NCBI RefSeq assembly: GCF_022605725.1
Contig: NC_065558.1
Span: forward strand, 8,556,001-8,620,000
DNA: 64,000 nucleotides
DNA from: Anthonomus grandis grandis
Taxonomy: Eukaryota; Arthropoda; Insecta; Coleoptera; Curculionidae
Direction: 5' to 3'
Position numbers and translations under genes: made by a program. Positions within the stretch are counted from its first letter, which is position 1; each line of letters begins with the position of its first letter. A model generated the notes under the pieces. The model saw only the letters and a program-made list of their open reading frames with translations. It was not told the DNA's origin and ran no database searches. Shown piece after piece: positions 35,783-48,245 of this stretch.

Positions 35783-36836
35783 TTACATAAAGTTTTCAAA
35801 ATGACGACCTTGTTGTTCAATACAAATACGGCATCGGCGAAAAAAATTATCTTTTAACTGTCTAAATGCTATTCTGTTATTTGTTTTGTTTCGTTCAGTT
35901 TCTTGACTCTTGAGCGTACACGACCTCCTTGTAGTAACCCCAAACAAAAAAATCAATTGGGTTTAAGTCCGGTGACCTGGGGGGCCACTGAATTGGTCCA
36001 CCTCGACCGATCCACTTGTGTCTAAATCGCCTATTCAGATATTCTCGAACATTTATCGCATAATGGCAAGGAGCCATCGTTCTGAAAAAACATCTCTCTC
36101 CTTGTCTCCAAATCAACATCTTCTAACAGCTCATGGAGATTTTCTGTTAAAAAATGTAAATAGGATTCTCCATTCAATCGGTCGGGTAATTCAAAGGAAC
36201 CAATTAGTTTTTCATTTACTATCCCAGAAAAGAGGTTTACACCGAATTGCTCTTGAAAATTTGATTGTCGTGTAAGTTGAGGATTTTCAATATTCCAGGA
36301 ATGATAATTATGAATATTAAAAATGCCAGTGCGCTTGAAATTCGATTCGTCGGTCCATAAAATTGAATTTAAAAAATTTTTCATTTGCCGCTTGACGTTG
36401 CAACATTTCTTCACAGAATCTTACTCTTCTCGGATAATCATCGGGTTTTAGTTGTTGCACCCTTTGAATATGATATGGATGATAACACATCTCATGGAGT
36501 ATTCTATGGGCCTTCGATTTCGGTATTCCGATACGGTGCTCAATTGCTCTAAGGCTTACATTTGGTTTTGCTTCATCTTCTTCGACCACTGCATCTACCA
36601 AATCTGGGTCTCTCATCCCTAACGGTCGTCCCTGGTACTCGCCCTTCCCTATAAGCATCGCGAACTCTTAGTATCATGCGATGATCAGGACATCTCTCTG
36701 GTATTGGATCACCTCTGCGTTCTACTTGCCTCCGGTATAATCTAGCTGCTTCCAAAGCATTCCCTCTCGCATATCCGTAAAAGTAATGCATTTGTTCAAA
36801 GTCTTCGCTTGTAAAAGGGGCCGCGCATCTAGCCAT
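35783..36836 (-). pseudogene. Mariner-type transposase with D-41-D spacing, inactivated
   Basis: The coding region starts at ATG (36836-36834), reading MARCAAPFTSEDFEQMHY, and ends at TAA (35785-35783). It is a cut-and-paste transposase of the Tc1/mariner superfamily. Pieces in order: an N-terminal HTH region (36836 to about 36612), a linker (about 36610-36380), the first catalytic part with LWTDESNF (about 36350), FFQNDG (about 36090), and WPPRSPDLNPIDFFVWGY. With the frame rejoined, 41 residues separate the second and third Asp, a spacing reported for rosa-like elements. Frameshifts lie near 36608, 36375, 36083 and 35905, so the gene is dead. I could not find its terminal repeats. Confidence 0.85.
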
Positions 36837-36849
36837 ATTCACAAAATAC

Positions 36850-39770
36850 AGTACAGAAAAAAATCGACTTTACCACTTACAAAATAAATAAACTTAAACT
36901 TGAAATTCCACTTAAAAAAAGAAAATAAAAAAACTAATTCAGATCAATGTGCACACAAATGTAAAAGAAACCAGTTCGTTAAGACGTATTTATCAAAAAT
37001 CGCTAATGTACGTGAAATCGCTACTGTACACTACTAAGTACTGCATGTGAAAGAATGTGAAAATAGTAACGGGCCAGTGGTTTATTATTTGTTTGTATCT
37101 GATTTAGAATACTTAGAATACTAAATTTCTTAAGAAATACTCGTTTTAAATTTTTGACAGTCAGTGGAGGAATTTTCTGTCAGACACTTAAACATTTGTC
37201 CAAAAAGTCCATTTTTTTTAATATGCTTTTGGAATAGTATAACGTATTTTTTAGAAATTCTTTCGTGGAAATTGAAATTTTATTTATGTAGAATTAAAAT
37301 AATTTTTTCTCAATAACTGAGCTGTTCCTGCAGAAAAACGAGTAAAAACTGTTTACTCAATATTTTGAAAAAATCAAAAATTTATTGATATTTCTGAGAA
37401 ACGCAAAAATTATATATTTCTTTTTAAATGTCTGGAAAAAATTTAATTCTACTGTGACTGTCTGGAAGAAATAACAAGTTATTAAATGTCTGGATTTTTT
37501 CTTAATCTTCAATAAATAAAGTTAGAAAATACTGACAATCATGTTCAGGCATTTGAATTTATTTATATGCCTGCAACAATTAAGATTTTCTTTAATTAAC
37601 TGAAAAAAAACGTCTTCAACTTTCTGCATTTTGTTACCAACCAAAGAACAAAGAAAAAAACCAAAGTCCTTAAAAATAGGATTTTTTGAAATGCTTTGAA
37701 ATAATTCAAAATTTACTCATATCTAAGAAAATATTTCTTCGATTAATTCCAAAAATATAATTTTTCTTTAGGTGTCTGACAAGTAAATAATTCACCTAAA
37801 AAATTTCAAATGATTGGAAACTTCTTCAAAGACATCTAGGCCATAAGCAAAACTTTTTATTGTAATAAAAATAACCTGGACGCTTTTAATAACAACCGTA
37901 TCTCTCCAACACTTAAAACCCTCTAAATTAGATGGTTTCCGCTTCGTGTCTGATGTAAGGATTAGACGGGGTAATTGGGGATTCCCCCAAAGGATTTAAC
38001 CCCGTTGGTCTACCAGCTTTGTACCAAAAGATTCCTCTTTAAACGTGTTTATGTTAAAACCGCCCTCCTCCCTTAGTTTTTACCCTCATCATTTCAAAGT
38101 CGTTAATTTTAATGGTTAATAACGGCCTCTAAAGCGGAAACCGGGAACGAGTAAAATCGTTTCGTTAATTTTTTATAAAGTCTCTCCACACTGGGAACAA
38201 AAGAACTGTAAAAATAAGTATAGAAAATTTGCGGATTGGATTTTTTTTTTGGAAAACATATTTTTTCATAACAATTTAGGATTTTTTTGAGTTTGACCTT
38301 TTAACGTCCAAGACGAGTTTTATATAATATCATGAATAATTATCTATGAAAAGTGTGAGAATTCTTGACTTAAAATCAATTTTAAAAACCACAAACTGGA
38401 AAGTTTTGCTCTTTTTAAATGAAATTTAGGCCCTTTTTTGCTTAAAAAAAATTAAACAGTTCAACGTTTCTAGACAATCGTGTCGAGTACATTATACATT
38501 AAAAAAAAAATTCTTATGTTAATTCCAATATTTATTTAAACGATACATATTACTTTTTCACTTACTACCCTATGATTTTTTTACACCACATAACATTACT
38601 TTTTATTATGTACAATTCTACATCGTCTTAACATTAGAAGCATCTTGTTTTCCCCACTGATATTAATCTTAAGAATATTTTAACGCTAACATTCATTAAT
38701 TTTAGGGTATCACATAAAGTAATTAGGGTAACGTTAGAGAATAACCTAATTGACTAAGCAACAATTACCCCATCTAACAGGCCGTATAAAGATCGAAATA
38801 TAAAAGTTTTTAATCACATTTATTGGTAGAAAACTACTAACCGGTTACAGTTACATCTTGAAAATTATCTACTGTATAATATGTTTTACAAAATGTACAG
38901 GTACCTATAAGTAAAGTAACCCAAGCAACACTGAGTCGCATAATAAAGTTGATAAATGATGCCATGTTGACATATACGTACTAATAACATGTTTTATCAA
39001 CTTCAAAATGTCCGCGATTTTAACATATATTTGTAGATATTAAACGTATATTAACAAGGTATGGATATACCAGATTTATGTTCACAAGTTATGTTTTATT
39101 TTATTATAGGTATATCAAAAACAAATTATAAATGTTACTTTTCTATATAAATTGTATACTATACAGATATATTATTATTTCATCAATATGAGTGAGGTGG
39201 ATAAATCGGGAATGTTTTTGTGAATTGACTTTCAAAGTTTTGATAGTTTTTTAATGTTAGTATTTTTTTACTGAATTTTTCAAAAAACTACTAAAAGTTT
39301 GAAATTTATTAAAGTCAGTTTAATGTTGACATATAATAAATTGACAATTTATTTTAATTTAATCATCTCTTTAAGTCTTATATTGGCCAAGATCACAATA
39401 TATCGATATGATATATACATCCAGACGCAGTTTTTACAGGCTGGATTTATTGTTTTGATTGATTGAAATTAAAGATTAAAAAAAAACTGTTTATAAAAAA
39501 ATAAAAAAAACATTTGTTAAGTTCTTTAAAATAAACACAAATTTTATATGCCCAAAGGAGAATTTTATGGAAAATAAACCAAAGAATTTTTATAAAAATT
39601 TGACCGGGTGCACTTTTTTCCATAGGATTCATCAAAATAAAATAGCAAGTAAAAAACGTTAAATTCTATGAAAAAAGGTTCTTGCGTTTAATAAAATAAA
39701 GGTAAAAAGTAAAACATATTACGTATTGGAGGATATTACGATTTTTCTGCATTAGAAAGATTTTATAGCT
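36850..39770. other. No gene recognised
   Basis: Decayed TGTCTGGAA-type phrases occur at 37430-37560. About 37920-38170 is GC-richer unique sequence. The rest is AT-rich with no coding sequence or RNA gene that I can support. Confidence 0.4.
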
Positions 39771-40075
39771 TGTACTATACTGCATTGCTTAGGCAAGTTG
39801 TCCTAACAGCTAAATAGTAGTTTTGAGAAATCTCTCATTTTAATGTATTTGTATGCACTTTTTTACTTATTTAATCCGAATATTTTTTTTCTGAAATATA
39901 TGGTAAAAAAATAACACTATACGTCAATTTAGGGTTAGGTTTATTAACTCTCTTTATTCTCCAAAATATTTGTAGTTGTAAACAATAGAAAAATACAAAA
40001 TCCTAAGCTCAAATATCACAAGTGAAAAACAAGCCTAAAACAACTTAAACAAAAATAGGTGACAAGGTAAATATA

Positions 40076-40179
40076 CAGGGTGTAGCGTTCATTATTTGCT
40101 AAATTGAATTGGCTGAAAAACATTTTTTAACTTTTCTTTTAACCAATTAAATTTGTCAAATGATGCACCAAACACCCTG
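40076..40179. mobile_element. Short MITE, 104 bp
   Basis: The left end reads CAGGGTGTAGCG and the right end, on the minus strand, CAGGGTGTTTGGTG, both flanked by TA. The arms continue as a rough palindrome (AAATTGAATTGG against CCAATTAAATTT). No coding capacity. Confidence 0.75.
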
Positions 40180-40366
40180 TAATTTTTAAAACTATTCATT
40201 TTCAGTTCATGTCACCAGAATCATCAATTATTGAAATCGGTAGATTTTCCCAAAATAAAAGACTGTTTGGTGGTATACGATCCTTTAATTAACTGATTAA
40301 TGCCCTTAGGAGCATTTCTTTGTTTTGGTGTGGTTAGCTCATATTTGCAAAACTTAGCCAAAAATA

Positions 40367-41925
40367 AACTCCTGGACAAAATTATCGCACCACTGATTAT
40401 TTTGTCAAGAAAATGTAAATAAAAATAAATATCAGTTGAAACAGTTATATATCTTTTCTCATACAAAAAGCAGTACTGGACAAGAACTATGTTTATGCTC
40501 TATTTTGGTATTCAAGGTCAAATTTATCTGAACATTTAAATTCCTTATTTTGCATTTTTCGTTACATATGTACCTAAAGCGAACAGTTTCAGTAGTACTT
40601 CGTACGTTTTAAGGTGATAATTTAAAATAACTGTTGTGAAACATAAACCGTCCTTTTTATTGAGTATGGAGAGAGCGGCACGTCATCTAACTGAAAATGA
40701 AGCGGTCCAAGCAGTAACTTTAGTTGGAGAAGGTCGAAGTTACCGTTATGTGGCTGGCATTTTAGGCGTGCATCACACAACAGTTATACGAGCTGTGCAG
40801 CGGTTTCGGGAGACTGAAACCCACACAAGAGGACCAGGACAAGGACGACATAGAGTTAGTTCTCAAAGAGATGACAATTTCTTGCGCCTCAATGTTCTAA
40901 GAAACAGAACATGTACCAGCCGTAGCTTAAATGATTTGATTAGGGAAGTCCGCCATTTCAATATTTCAGATCGTACAGTTAGAAGACGCCTCCATGAAGC
41001 GAATCTAAATAACAGAAGACCCGCAACTGGACCACTCCTTACCAGACAACACCGTGTTAGTCGTTTAAGATTTGCAAGACAATACTCGGGATGGAATATA
41101 AATGACTGGAGGCGCGTTTTGTTTACAGACGAGACGAGAATTGCATTGCGATCACCAGACGGCCGTTCTAGAGTCTGGAGAAGAGAGGGTGAACGATTTG
41201 CCCAAGCATGCATATCTCCAAGGGAGCCATTTGGTGGAGGAAGTTTTATGTTCTGGGGAGGCATCGCCTACGATGCCTGTACGGAGTTAGTGCCCATACC
41301 TAGACCAGCTCTTGATGCACGTAGGTATGTGTTGCAGGTCCTTGAAGGACATGTAGTTCCATTTGCGCCATTCATAGGAGCGGATTTCTTACTTATGCAT
41401 GATAATGCTCGCCCTCACGTGGCTGTAGATGTTATTGAATACATTAATGATGTGGGAATTACCACTTTAGACTTGAATCCTATAGAACATGCCTGGGACA
41501 TGTTAAAACGGCGCATTTGGCAAAGAAATCCTCCTCCCCGAACATTAGCTGAATTGGAACATGCTGCTCGTGAGGAGTGGGAAAACATTCCGCAGGAAAG
41601 TTTTCAAAATTTGATACGAGGAATGCCGCGAAGACTTCAAGCAGTCATTGTAGCTAGAGATGGCAATACACGATATTGAGAATTCATTATTGTTTTTCTT
41701 GGGTCTATTTTTTTATTTTTGTATCAAAATTGAAGTTAGTGAAAATCGATGTTTTTTCCTTGTATTGAATTTAGTTACTTAAATCTCGTTTTGTTAAATA
41801 GAATATAATTTTTTTTGGTAATAAATAATGCATAGTTAAGAATGTTTATTTATTAATTTTTTTTTATCTTTCTTAAAAAAAAAATCTCTGAAAATCATGT
41901 GGTGCGATAATTTTGTCCAGGAGTG
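40367..41925 (+). mobile_element. Tc1-like transposon, 1559 bp
   Basis: The terminal inverted repeats of about 27 bp differ only at the outermost base: AACTCCTGGACAAAATTATC on the left, CACTCCTGGACAAAATTATC on the right read inward. They are flanked by TA at 40365-40366 and 41926-41927. The high identity of the ends and the open transposase suggest a fairly recent insertion. Confidence 0.93.
40666..41679 (+). CDS. Tc1-family transposase, open frame but missing 7 residues near the active site
   Basis: This encodes the element's cut-and-paste transposase, 337 residues from the first ATG (MERAARHLTENEAVQAVTL) to TGA; the usual family length is about 340. An N-terminal paired-like HTH is followed by the DDE domain: LFTDETRI, then FLLMHDNARPH, then LNPIEHAWD. 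Only 27 residues separate the second Asp from the Glu, where the family has 34. The missing stretch is the conserved WPxxSPD loop (near 41468-41472; the protein runs ITTLDLNPIEHAWD). An in-frame 21-nt deletion, probably between short GAC repeats, explains this. The enzyme is therefore likely inactive although no stop or frameshift is present. Confidence 0.93.
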   Translation: MERAARHLTENEAVQAVTLVGEGRSYRYVAGILGVHHTTVIRAVQRFRETETHTRGPGQGRHRVSSQRDDNFLRLNVLRNRTCTSRSLNDLIREVRHFNISDRTVRRRLHEANLNNRRPATGPLLTRQHRVSRLRFARQYSGWNINDWRRVLFTDETRIALRSPDGRSRVWRREGERFAQACISPREPFGGGSFMFWGGIAYDACTELVPIPRPALDARRYVLQVLEGHVVPFAPFIGADFLLMHDNARPHVAVDVIEYINDVGITTLDLNPIEHAWDMLKRRIWQRNPPPRTLAELEHAAREEWENIPQESFQNLIRGMPRRLQAVIVARDGNTRY

Positions 41926-42384
41926 TATATTGTCCAACTGCTTAAGTTCATCAGAAAATTTTTCTTTATAATATAAAAATTTACAACCTCTTTTAAAATT
42001 TATTTGAATTATATTTTTTAAATAAACGCGGTCATTCAATTTCTGTAGCTTTTGCTTTGAAGTATAATCAGTATAGAACTAAAAAAATATTTGCAGTCAT
42101 TTCCAAGACATTAACTTTCCTTGATTTGGCATTTTGAACTGAGTCTCTTAAATCGGTAAAATCATAAACTTTTTCTAAATTCTATTTAAGAAAATTCGTT
42201 TTAGGAATCCTTGCAGTTTTTGCAGTTAGGCAAAAATGAATAGTACTATTTCGGGTATTTCAAATACACATAAGACTTTCTCGTTTACTAGGCCGAAAGA
42301 TTATCGCCATTTACGTGCAAAACCGTCTTAACCTTAAAAACCATTTTTTGCAGTTAGGACAACTTGCCTTAGCAGGGCAGTATA

Positions 42385-43118
42385 ACCGAATTGTTTAAAT
42401 CGAGTGGTTCTTTTGCCAAATAGTTCTACTTTTTTAATATTACTACTTATTAATAAAATTATTATATTGAACATATTGTTGACTCGCCCCTTAAAATTCA
42501 ATTTATTGTTACACCCTGGATTAAGGCAAAAAATCCAGCAACATTGCAAGAAGTTAACCGATCGACACTGTATCTTTTACGAACTTTGAAATCCCATTAG
42601 TGAGTCTAGTGTTCGAGTCACCCTGTACATATATTACACATATATTTACTAGTATATGAATACATTTATACATACATACAAAATTTTCTGTTTAATACTT
42701 AACCTCAATTGCTTGTAAAAATAAGTTTAACAATTCTAATACCACTTTGACGGGCGGAAAATTGCTTAGTTTCATACACATATAGCACGCCGTACCGTCA
42801 AATATAATCGAGTTTCAAAACAAGATATGTAAATTCCGTGTAAATTTTTTTAAATTCCAAGATATTCTCCCTTTTGTAAATAGATGCGTTTATATTTCTA
42901 AAGTTTAATAAATATACCTTGACTTGACCATATACGGTTGATGAATACACTAATAGCATTAATTTTAAAACTAAATCTAGATAATGAAAAGTTATCTAGA
43001 AACAAAAAAAAACTTATTAAAAAACTGAATTTTTATAGTTAGGAATAGGGTTTTTTCACGTTTTACTCGAAAACCTTAAGGTTATGTGAAAAAAGTATAG
43101 ATGCAAAAACTATAGATT
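42385..43118. other. No gene recognised
   Basis: AT-rich sequence. A single MITE-like end (CACCCTGTA) lies near 42619 without a partner. Confidence 0.4.
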
Positions 43119-43119
43119 T

Positions 43120-43600
43120 TTTATCACCTATAAGTTTCTTAAAAGGCATTTTTTTCTCAGACAATTATTTTTTGCGTTTTTCATTAACTCTACCCTTGCC
43201 CCCCCACCCACCCCACACCACTTACCAGTAAGAAATTGTTTTAAAAAATAATTATTTTCCAAAATAATACGCATTAATAATAGCTGGTTTTGTCGTTAAT
43301 ATCTAATTTAATAACACAGTTTGTTTATTTAAATTTGATATAATTATATATATGTATATATATTTATAAATATTTAATAAAAAAACAGTGTTATTAAATT
43401 GGATATTATGGACGAGAAACTGTGATTCTTCGAAGGAATTTCTTACTGGGCAAATATTTGGGGTGGGTGGGGGGTCAGGATTGTGTTGATGAAGAACAAT
43501 TTTTTTGCAGAAAATTCGATACCTAATTTAATAACACTGTATTTAAATTTGATATAATTTCATATATAAATATTACTAAATATTTATATATGAAATCACA
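43120..43600. repeat. Palindromic dispersed repeat with a C-rich/G-rich arm pair
   Basis: The left arm has CCCCCACCCACCCCACAC (about 43202) and TATCTAATTTAATAACAC. The right arm has the reverse relation: GTGTTATTAAATTGGATAT, then GGGGTGGGTGGGGGG at about 43458. A copy of the left arm lies at 49965-50215. At 43557-43597 a separate near-palindrome centred on TATTACTAAATA is present. It looks like a foldback element without clear termini. Confidence 0.65.
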
Positions 43601-43630
43601 CATTGGTACACAATTTTATATTCTACAATA

Positions 43631-43636
43631 TTTATT
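43631..43636 (-). promoter_or_regulatory. Possible polyadenylation signal of the receptor gene
   Basis: AATAAA on the minus strand about 500 bases past the stop codon of the receptor. It is one candidate among several in AT-rich DNA. Confidence 0.3.
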
Positions 43637-44135
43637 CTATGCAGTTTTGCTGTAGCACTTGTAATTTTCCAAATATCTTGAAAATTCCGTAACGTACACT
43701 AACGTACCTTAATCTTTGCTAAGAATCTCAGTTCCGAAAGACAGTGTTATTAGATTGGATAATAGCTTTTGAAGACTAACCTTACTCAAAACTTACAATT
43801 GAAATTATTGTATAGAGCCAAAAACAGAATAATATAAACCTATACTATATGCTTCGGATAAACGTTAAAAAAACGCTAATTATAAAAAAAACAACTAAGG
43901 TAAGAGGAATTAGAAAAAAACGCATATCAAACGTTTCGTAAAAAAAAATAATATGTAAAACTAACGTACATTTTACGAACTCGTGTTGCTTGAGAAGTAA
44001 GTAAATATATCACAACTTAATGAAAGACTTAAGTTCGTGTCAAGACCAGAACAGTTTGATCAATCAATGACGACAAAAAAAATGAGCCGCTCCCGTTCAC
44101 ACGTTCGTCTTTTGGACGTTTTTCATCCTCATTTG

Positions 44136-44713
44136 TCACCGATGGGGCCTCCAGGTGGTGGTTTTCCGATACTTACACGTCAAAACCTTCTTAAAAGCCT
44201 GCCGAAACACTTTATTAAATATCGTGTAAAAAATCGGATTGACCATCGAACTGGCATAGCCCAACCAGGTGACGAAATGCATCACCCACGCGTCCATATT
44301 CGCCTCGCACTCCTTACAAAAGGCCGGCAACAGGTTCAGGATAAAAAACGGAGCCCACAGGATGACGAAGGTGAAAAAAACCACGCCCAGCACCTTGGTC
44401 GCTTTCTGTTCCAGCCGAATTATCCTGCCGTGTCGCGAGGAATTCCTGGATATCACCGAGGAATTTCTGGAGTGGTGGGAGCGCACGCTTCGGGTACCTC
44501 CGACGTTGCCGTACTGATTGTACCTCTGTAACAAACAGGGGGTCGAGGAGGGGTTCTTTTGGCGCTCCGGCAACGTGGCGGCGATGTTGCCGTTGTGTCG
44601 CAGGGTTGCCGAGCGGCGTAGCAGGGGCGTCCTCTGGGAAACGCCCGGGGAGGTCGTGGCGGTGGTGGTGGTGGTAGTCAGGAGGGCGCTCTTTGTATTA
44701 CCGAAACTCGAGC
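44136..44713 (-). CDS. 5-HT2: 5-HT2-type serotonin receptor, last coding exon (end of ICL3, TM6, TM7, tail)
   Basis: A seven-helix receptor for a biogenic amine, expected at the plasma membrane and coupled to Gq. The exon begins after acceptor AG (44715-44714) and completes a Gly codon from the previous exon. It holds the end of the third loop (Thr run, HSRNSSVISRNSSRHGR), then EQKATKVLGVVFFTFVILWAPFF (TM6: WxPFF; in two parts, EQKATKVLGVVFF and TFVILWAPFF), LPAFCKECE (ECL3), WLGYASSMVNPIFY (TM7, NPxxY) and a short tail ending WRPHR before TGA at 44138-44136. The TM6-TM7 text is of the insect 5-HT2 type; I lean towards the 5-HT2-beta (5-HT2B) branch but cannot prove it. Antisense open frames here are shadows. 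Confidence 0.88.
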
Positions 44714-46140
44714 CTGGAATTGTTAGAAGAAATAAGTTTTTAATAAAAAAGGTGGTTTCTTAAAAGGGTGTATTTTCTTCGCAAAATCAGTGCCAATCTT
44801 GTTTTAAGAGTGACGAGTTTTAAGATGATGAGAAAACTCATTGCTGCAAGAAATGGTCGAATGGAAAAATTAGATAAAGGATGAAATTTTGACACCCCCA
44901 AAAAAATTATCAAAACTATACATCAAAGAAAAAAGTGTTGGATGTACAGAAGGTGGAGAAAAATTTTATCTTTAATTTGATAGTAAAAGCAACCCTCAAC
45001 TCCGTACGTAAACCACCCTTATGGGGTGTGAACGTTTTGAAAACCTTTTTTGGAGACTAAACTATCGACTGTACGATGTTGCTCCTACGCAACAAATGAA
45101 AGCAAAAAGTCTAAGCTATCATATCATCAAGCTTCCACAGTAAAGAGGTGATTGCATTTTAAGGGCTGTAAAAATAAGAAGAGGCGCATATTAGAAACCA
45201 GTTTTTTCGAGTTATATCTTCGGGTAAGAATTTTTCAACTTTCAAAATCGATCAATGTACGTGTCTTTTTAAGAGCTTTAACTTTGCTATTTGAACAAAA
45301 TGCGTGGGATTTTTTCCAAGAAAGTTATTAACTTAAAACCATTTTTCAAAACTTCAACCTCTTTTTACACCCGGCCGAATTCGGCTCTGTGGAAGAAAAG
45401 GTAGCTCTGATTTTTCTGAACAATTTATCTCACGGAGTTAAAGTTGTAAGTGCAAAGGTGCCAATCCAAGATCATCCCCTCGGAATTTTTGTTCGCATTT
45501 TGGGTTTTTGCACTCTCTCAACCCATACAACTTACTGTCAAAATTTCATCTTCTATCTAATTTTTGCATCCATTCTCATACAGCACGACCGTACTATCAT
45601 GGGACTCTAAAAAATTACTATAAATAAAAATTGGCTTTTTTTAGATAAAAAAAAAGATAATAATACCCTCGAAGTTTTATATTGCTTAAAATAGTCTATG
45701 TATATTCAAAACAAATATTAATGTTTTGATATGTATTAAATATTGTATATATATTTAATTACGAAAAATTTTGTTATACACAAATAAGTAATTAATGTTA
45801 CATTATAAATAACTATAAATACAGTATTTTATACTATAATACAAGTACTTTAAATCTCACATGATATAGTTGCAAATATAATTCCAGAGTATTTGAGAGT
45901 AATGTTCTTTAGGTACTTCTGAAATATTTATTATAAATTTAATTTAAATATTTAGTTAATCTTAAAAAGAGTGGCGCGAGATATTTTTGTCTAATATTCG
46001 TAAATTTATCTAATATTTTGATGCTACTAGGGTAAAGTCTGAATAGGGAAAATTTCGAAGCAAATGCAAAATACTTTAAAATTCCTCCCAAATATAAATA
46101 TATAAAAGGGACTGAAGAATTGAAAAGGGATTGAAGTATA

Positions 46141-46637
46141 CAGTGCGGCCCAAATTTATAGTGTGGGTATCTTGAAACTTAGTGCGGCTTTTAGAACGAT
46201 TTTATCTTTTTCCGATTTTGAAATATTTGGAAAAAACGGCCAACTCAGCGAAAAATAAAGTATTTAATTTTTTGACGTAAACATAAAATATTTTCATAAA
46301 GTGTTATCATACCATCATTTTAAAGGGAAAAAAATATCTTTTTAATTTAGCAAAAAAACAAAATGGCCGCCATCAGAAAAAAGAAGTTGAAAACGTCGAA
46401 AACAAAAACTGAATTCAGGTAAGCGTTGTCCTTAAATAAAAAAAATACAGCCCCATTTTTAAAATGCAACTTTTTGATTTTTTCCAAATATTTCAAAATC
46501 GGAAAAAAATAAAATCGTTCTAAAAGCGGCAGTAAATTAGTAACTAAATGCCCTACAACTTTCCCCACTTAACCAATTTTCTATCTCTTATAGTTTCCAA
46601 GATACCCATACATGTACACCCAATTTGGGCCACACTG
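46141..46637. mobile_element. Foldback MITE, 497 bp, in the receptor intron
   Basis: The left end reads CAGTGCGGCCCAAATT and the right end, on the minus strand, CAGTGTGGCCCAAATT, flanked by TA at 46139-46140 and 46638-46639. The arms also share GGGTATCTTG and, further in, TTTTAGAACGATTTTAT and CCGATTTTGAAATATTTGG as inverted copies. No coding capacity. Confidence 0.85.
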
Positions 46638-48179
46638 TATAAATTCAAAATGCTTGAAGTGCATTAGAAACATTCTTTTAAAACCGGAGAATTTATTATA
46701 AAAAAATACATCAATTCCCTAAAAAAAACCTTAAATAAGTGAAATTTTCATAAGTGAAACTAAAAAAGTGATTATTACATCGAAATTTTATTATTGAAAT
46801 AGGTAAAAAAAATTAATTAAAGAATAAATCCTCATATCCATTAAAATTATGCATATCGTTGTAGAGGCACAGATATTTAATCATTTTAAATTTCTTACAC
46901 AGAATAAAAATTCACGCAACGCAAATAAATACCTGTAAATTTCAAAAGTAAAATTTTCAAATTGTTTAAATTTATATACTTATGACAATATTTATAGTTG
47001 GTCGAATATAAAAATGGAAAAATCAAGTATGACATGTTTAATAGTTTAATTTTATTTTCCAGTGAAATTTCTGATGAGGCACATTGCATTAACCAAATAT
47101 AACTACTTTCATTCAAAACATTAATATTTGTTAAATGTCGAAACCAATTACGGAATGTCAAAAGGAGGCATATCTACCCACTACATCTATGAATAAAATG
47201 ATGACTTGATATTAATATTTTTAGCAATTCCTCATGTTCTTTCTCTTGTGTGTATAGACTAAAGGAATTTAAAAATTTGCCCGAGATCTCCACCTTGTTT
47301 GATTTTTGTCGAACTCTCAAAGCCTTTTATAGCTGCCGATTTCAATAACGGAAATCCAAGATGTGAACAGGCACTTCACTTAAAATTTACAGAATAAAGA
47401 AAGAAGAGACACCAACTTTACATGGACGAGACCTTTAACCGGCTACTCATGATTTCACTAATAATATTTACTCGAGTGCTGAATCCATGGATTATAACTA
47501 ATTTGACGTTTATTCATTAAACGCTCAGTTTCTAAAGCCTCTTAAATATCATCAAAATAAAAGCTTGATATAACTATCAAAGTGAATATTTAATTGTTTG
47601 TAAGGCGTCGTTTCATTCTAGTGTACACACAATCTATTTCTCTCGCTCTCTCGTGTGCCAAGTCTAATTACAGTCGTCTCCTTCTACTAAACATTATTCG
47701 CCTAATTATTCCACTGATATTCAAATAAAAGAACAGTATAGTTATCGCAGTTATTATATCTGTTTACTATTAGTATGTAGTAATTCTTCAGTCGGAGATT
47801 TTAATTAACTTTTTTTTATTGATGGCATAAATCCGTGTGGAATACCACGGTCGAGTAATTATTATATGGCATTTTATAGTCGTATTAATATCTGCCGGTT
47901 TATGGCCAATGTCTAAAACGAGAACGCGTTTTTTAATTATAATAACTTCGACTTTAAATGCGACCGGCGCTTTTGGATGTATGGGAAGTTAAAGGTCGTT
48001 GAAGGCCACAAATACCAATTTTTAAAAACATCTTTCTTTAAATTAAAAGTAAATAAACGTAGTATTTGATGTGTGTTACGTTTTCTTGCTATAGTAAATC
48101 CTTAAAGATACATTAAGTGGAATCCGAAATGTTTAATAATTTATCCACAACACGCCACTTCTAATTTCTTTTATTAAAA

Positions 48180-48245
48180 AATATATTTATAATGTATATT
48201 TATTGAAATAAACGTCTTTATTATTATTATTATTATTATTATTAA
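48180..48245 (+). mobile_element. LINE-like tail with (ATT)n
   Basis: ATTGAAATAAACGTCTTTA runs directly into about nine ATT triplets. It resembles a retroelement 3' end, but from a family other than the one at 8840 and 49165. It could also be a plain microsatellite. Confidence 0.4.

Larger units (their letters stand above)
39780..42380. mobile_element. Older TA-flanked inverted-repeat element with nested insertions
   Basis: The 28-bp arms at 39780-39807 and 42353-42380 are inverted copies with three mismatches, beginning CTGC and sharing AGGCAAGTTGTCCTAAC, flanked by TATA on each side. Removing the nested Tc1 element leaves about 1.0 kb with no coding capacity, like a MITE. It was in place before the Tc1 element entered. 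Confidence 0.65.

Noticed and set aside
40863..41264. Minus-strand open frame of 133 codons
   Set aside because: It is a shadow of the Tc1 transposase gene on the other strand.
42610..42625. Single CACCCTGTA end as a MITE
   Set aside because: No matching inverted partner end was found at a plausible distance.
44037..44531. Plus-strand open frame of 164 codons
   Set aside because: It is antisense to the TM6-TM7 exon and has no family resemblance.
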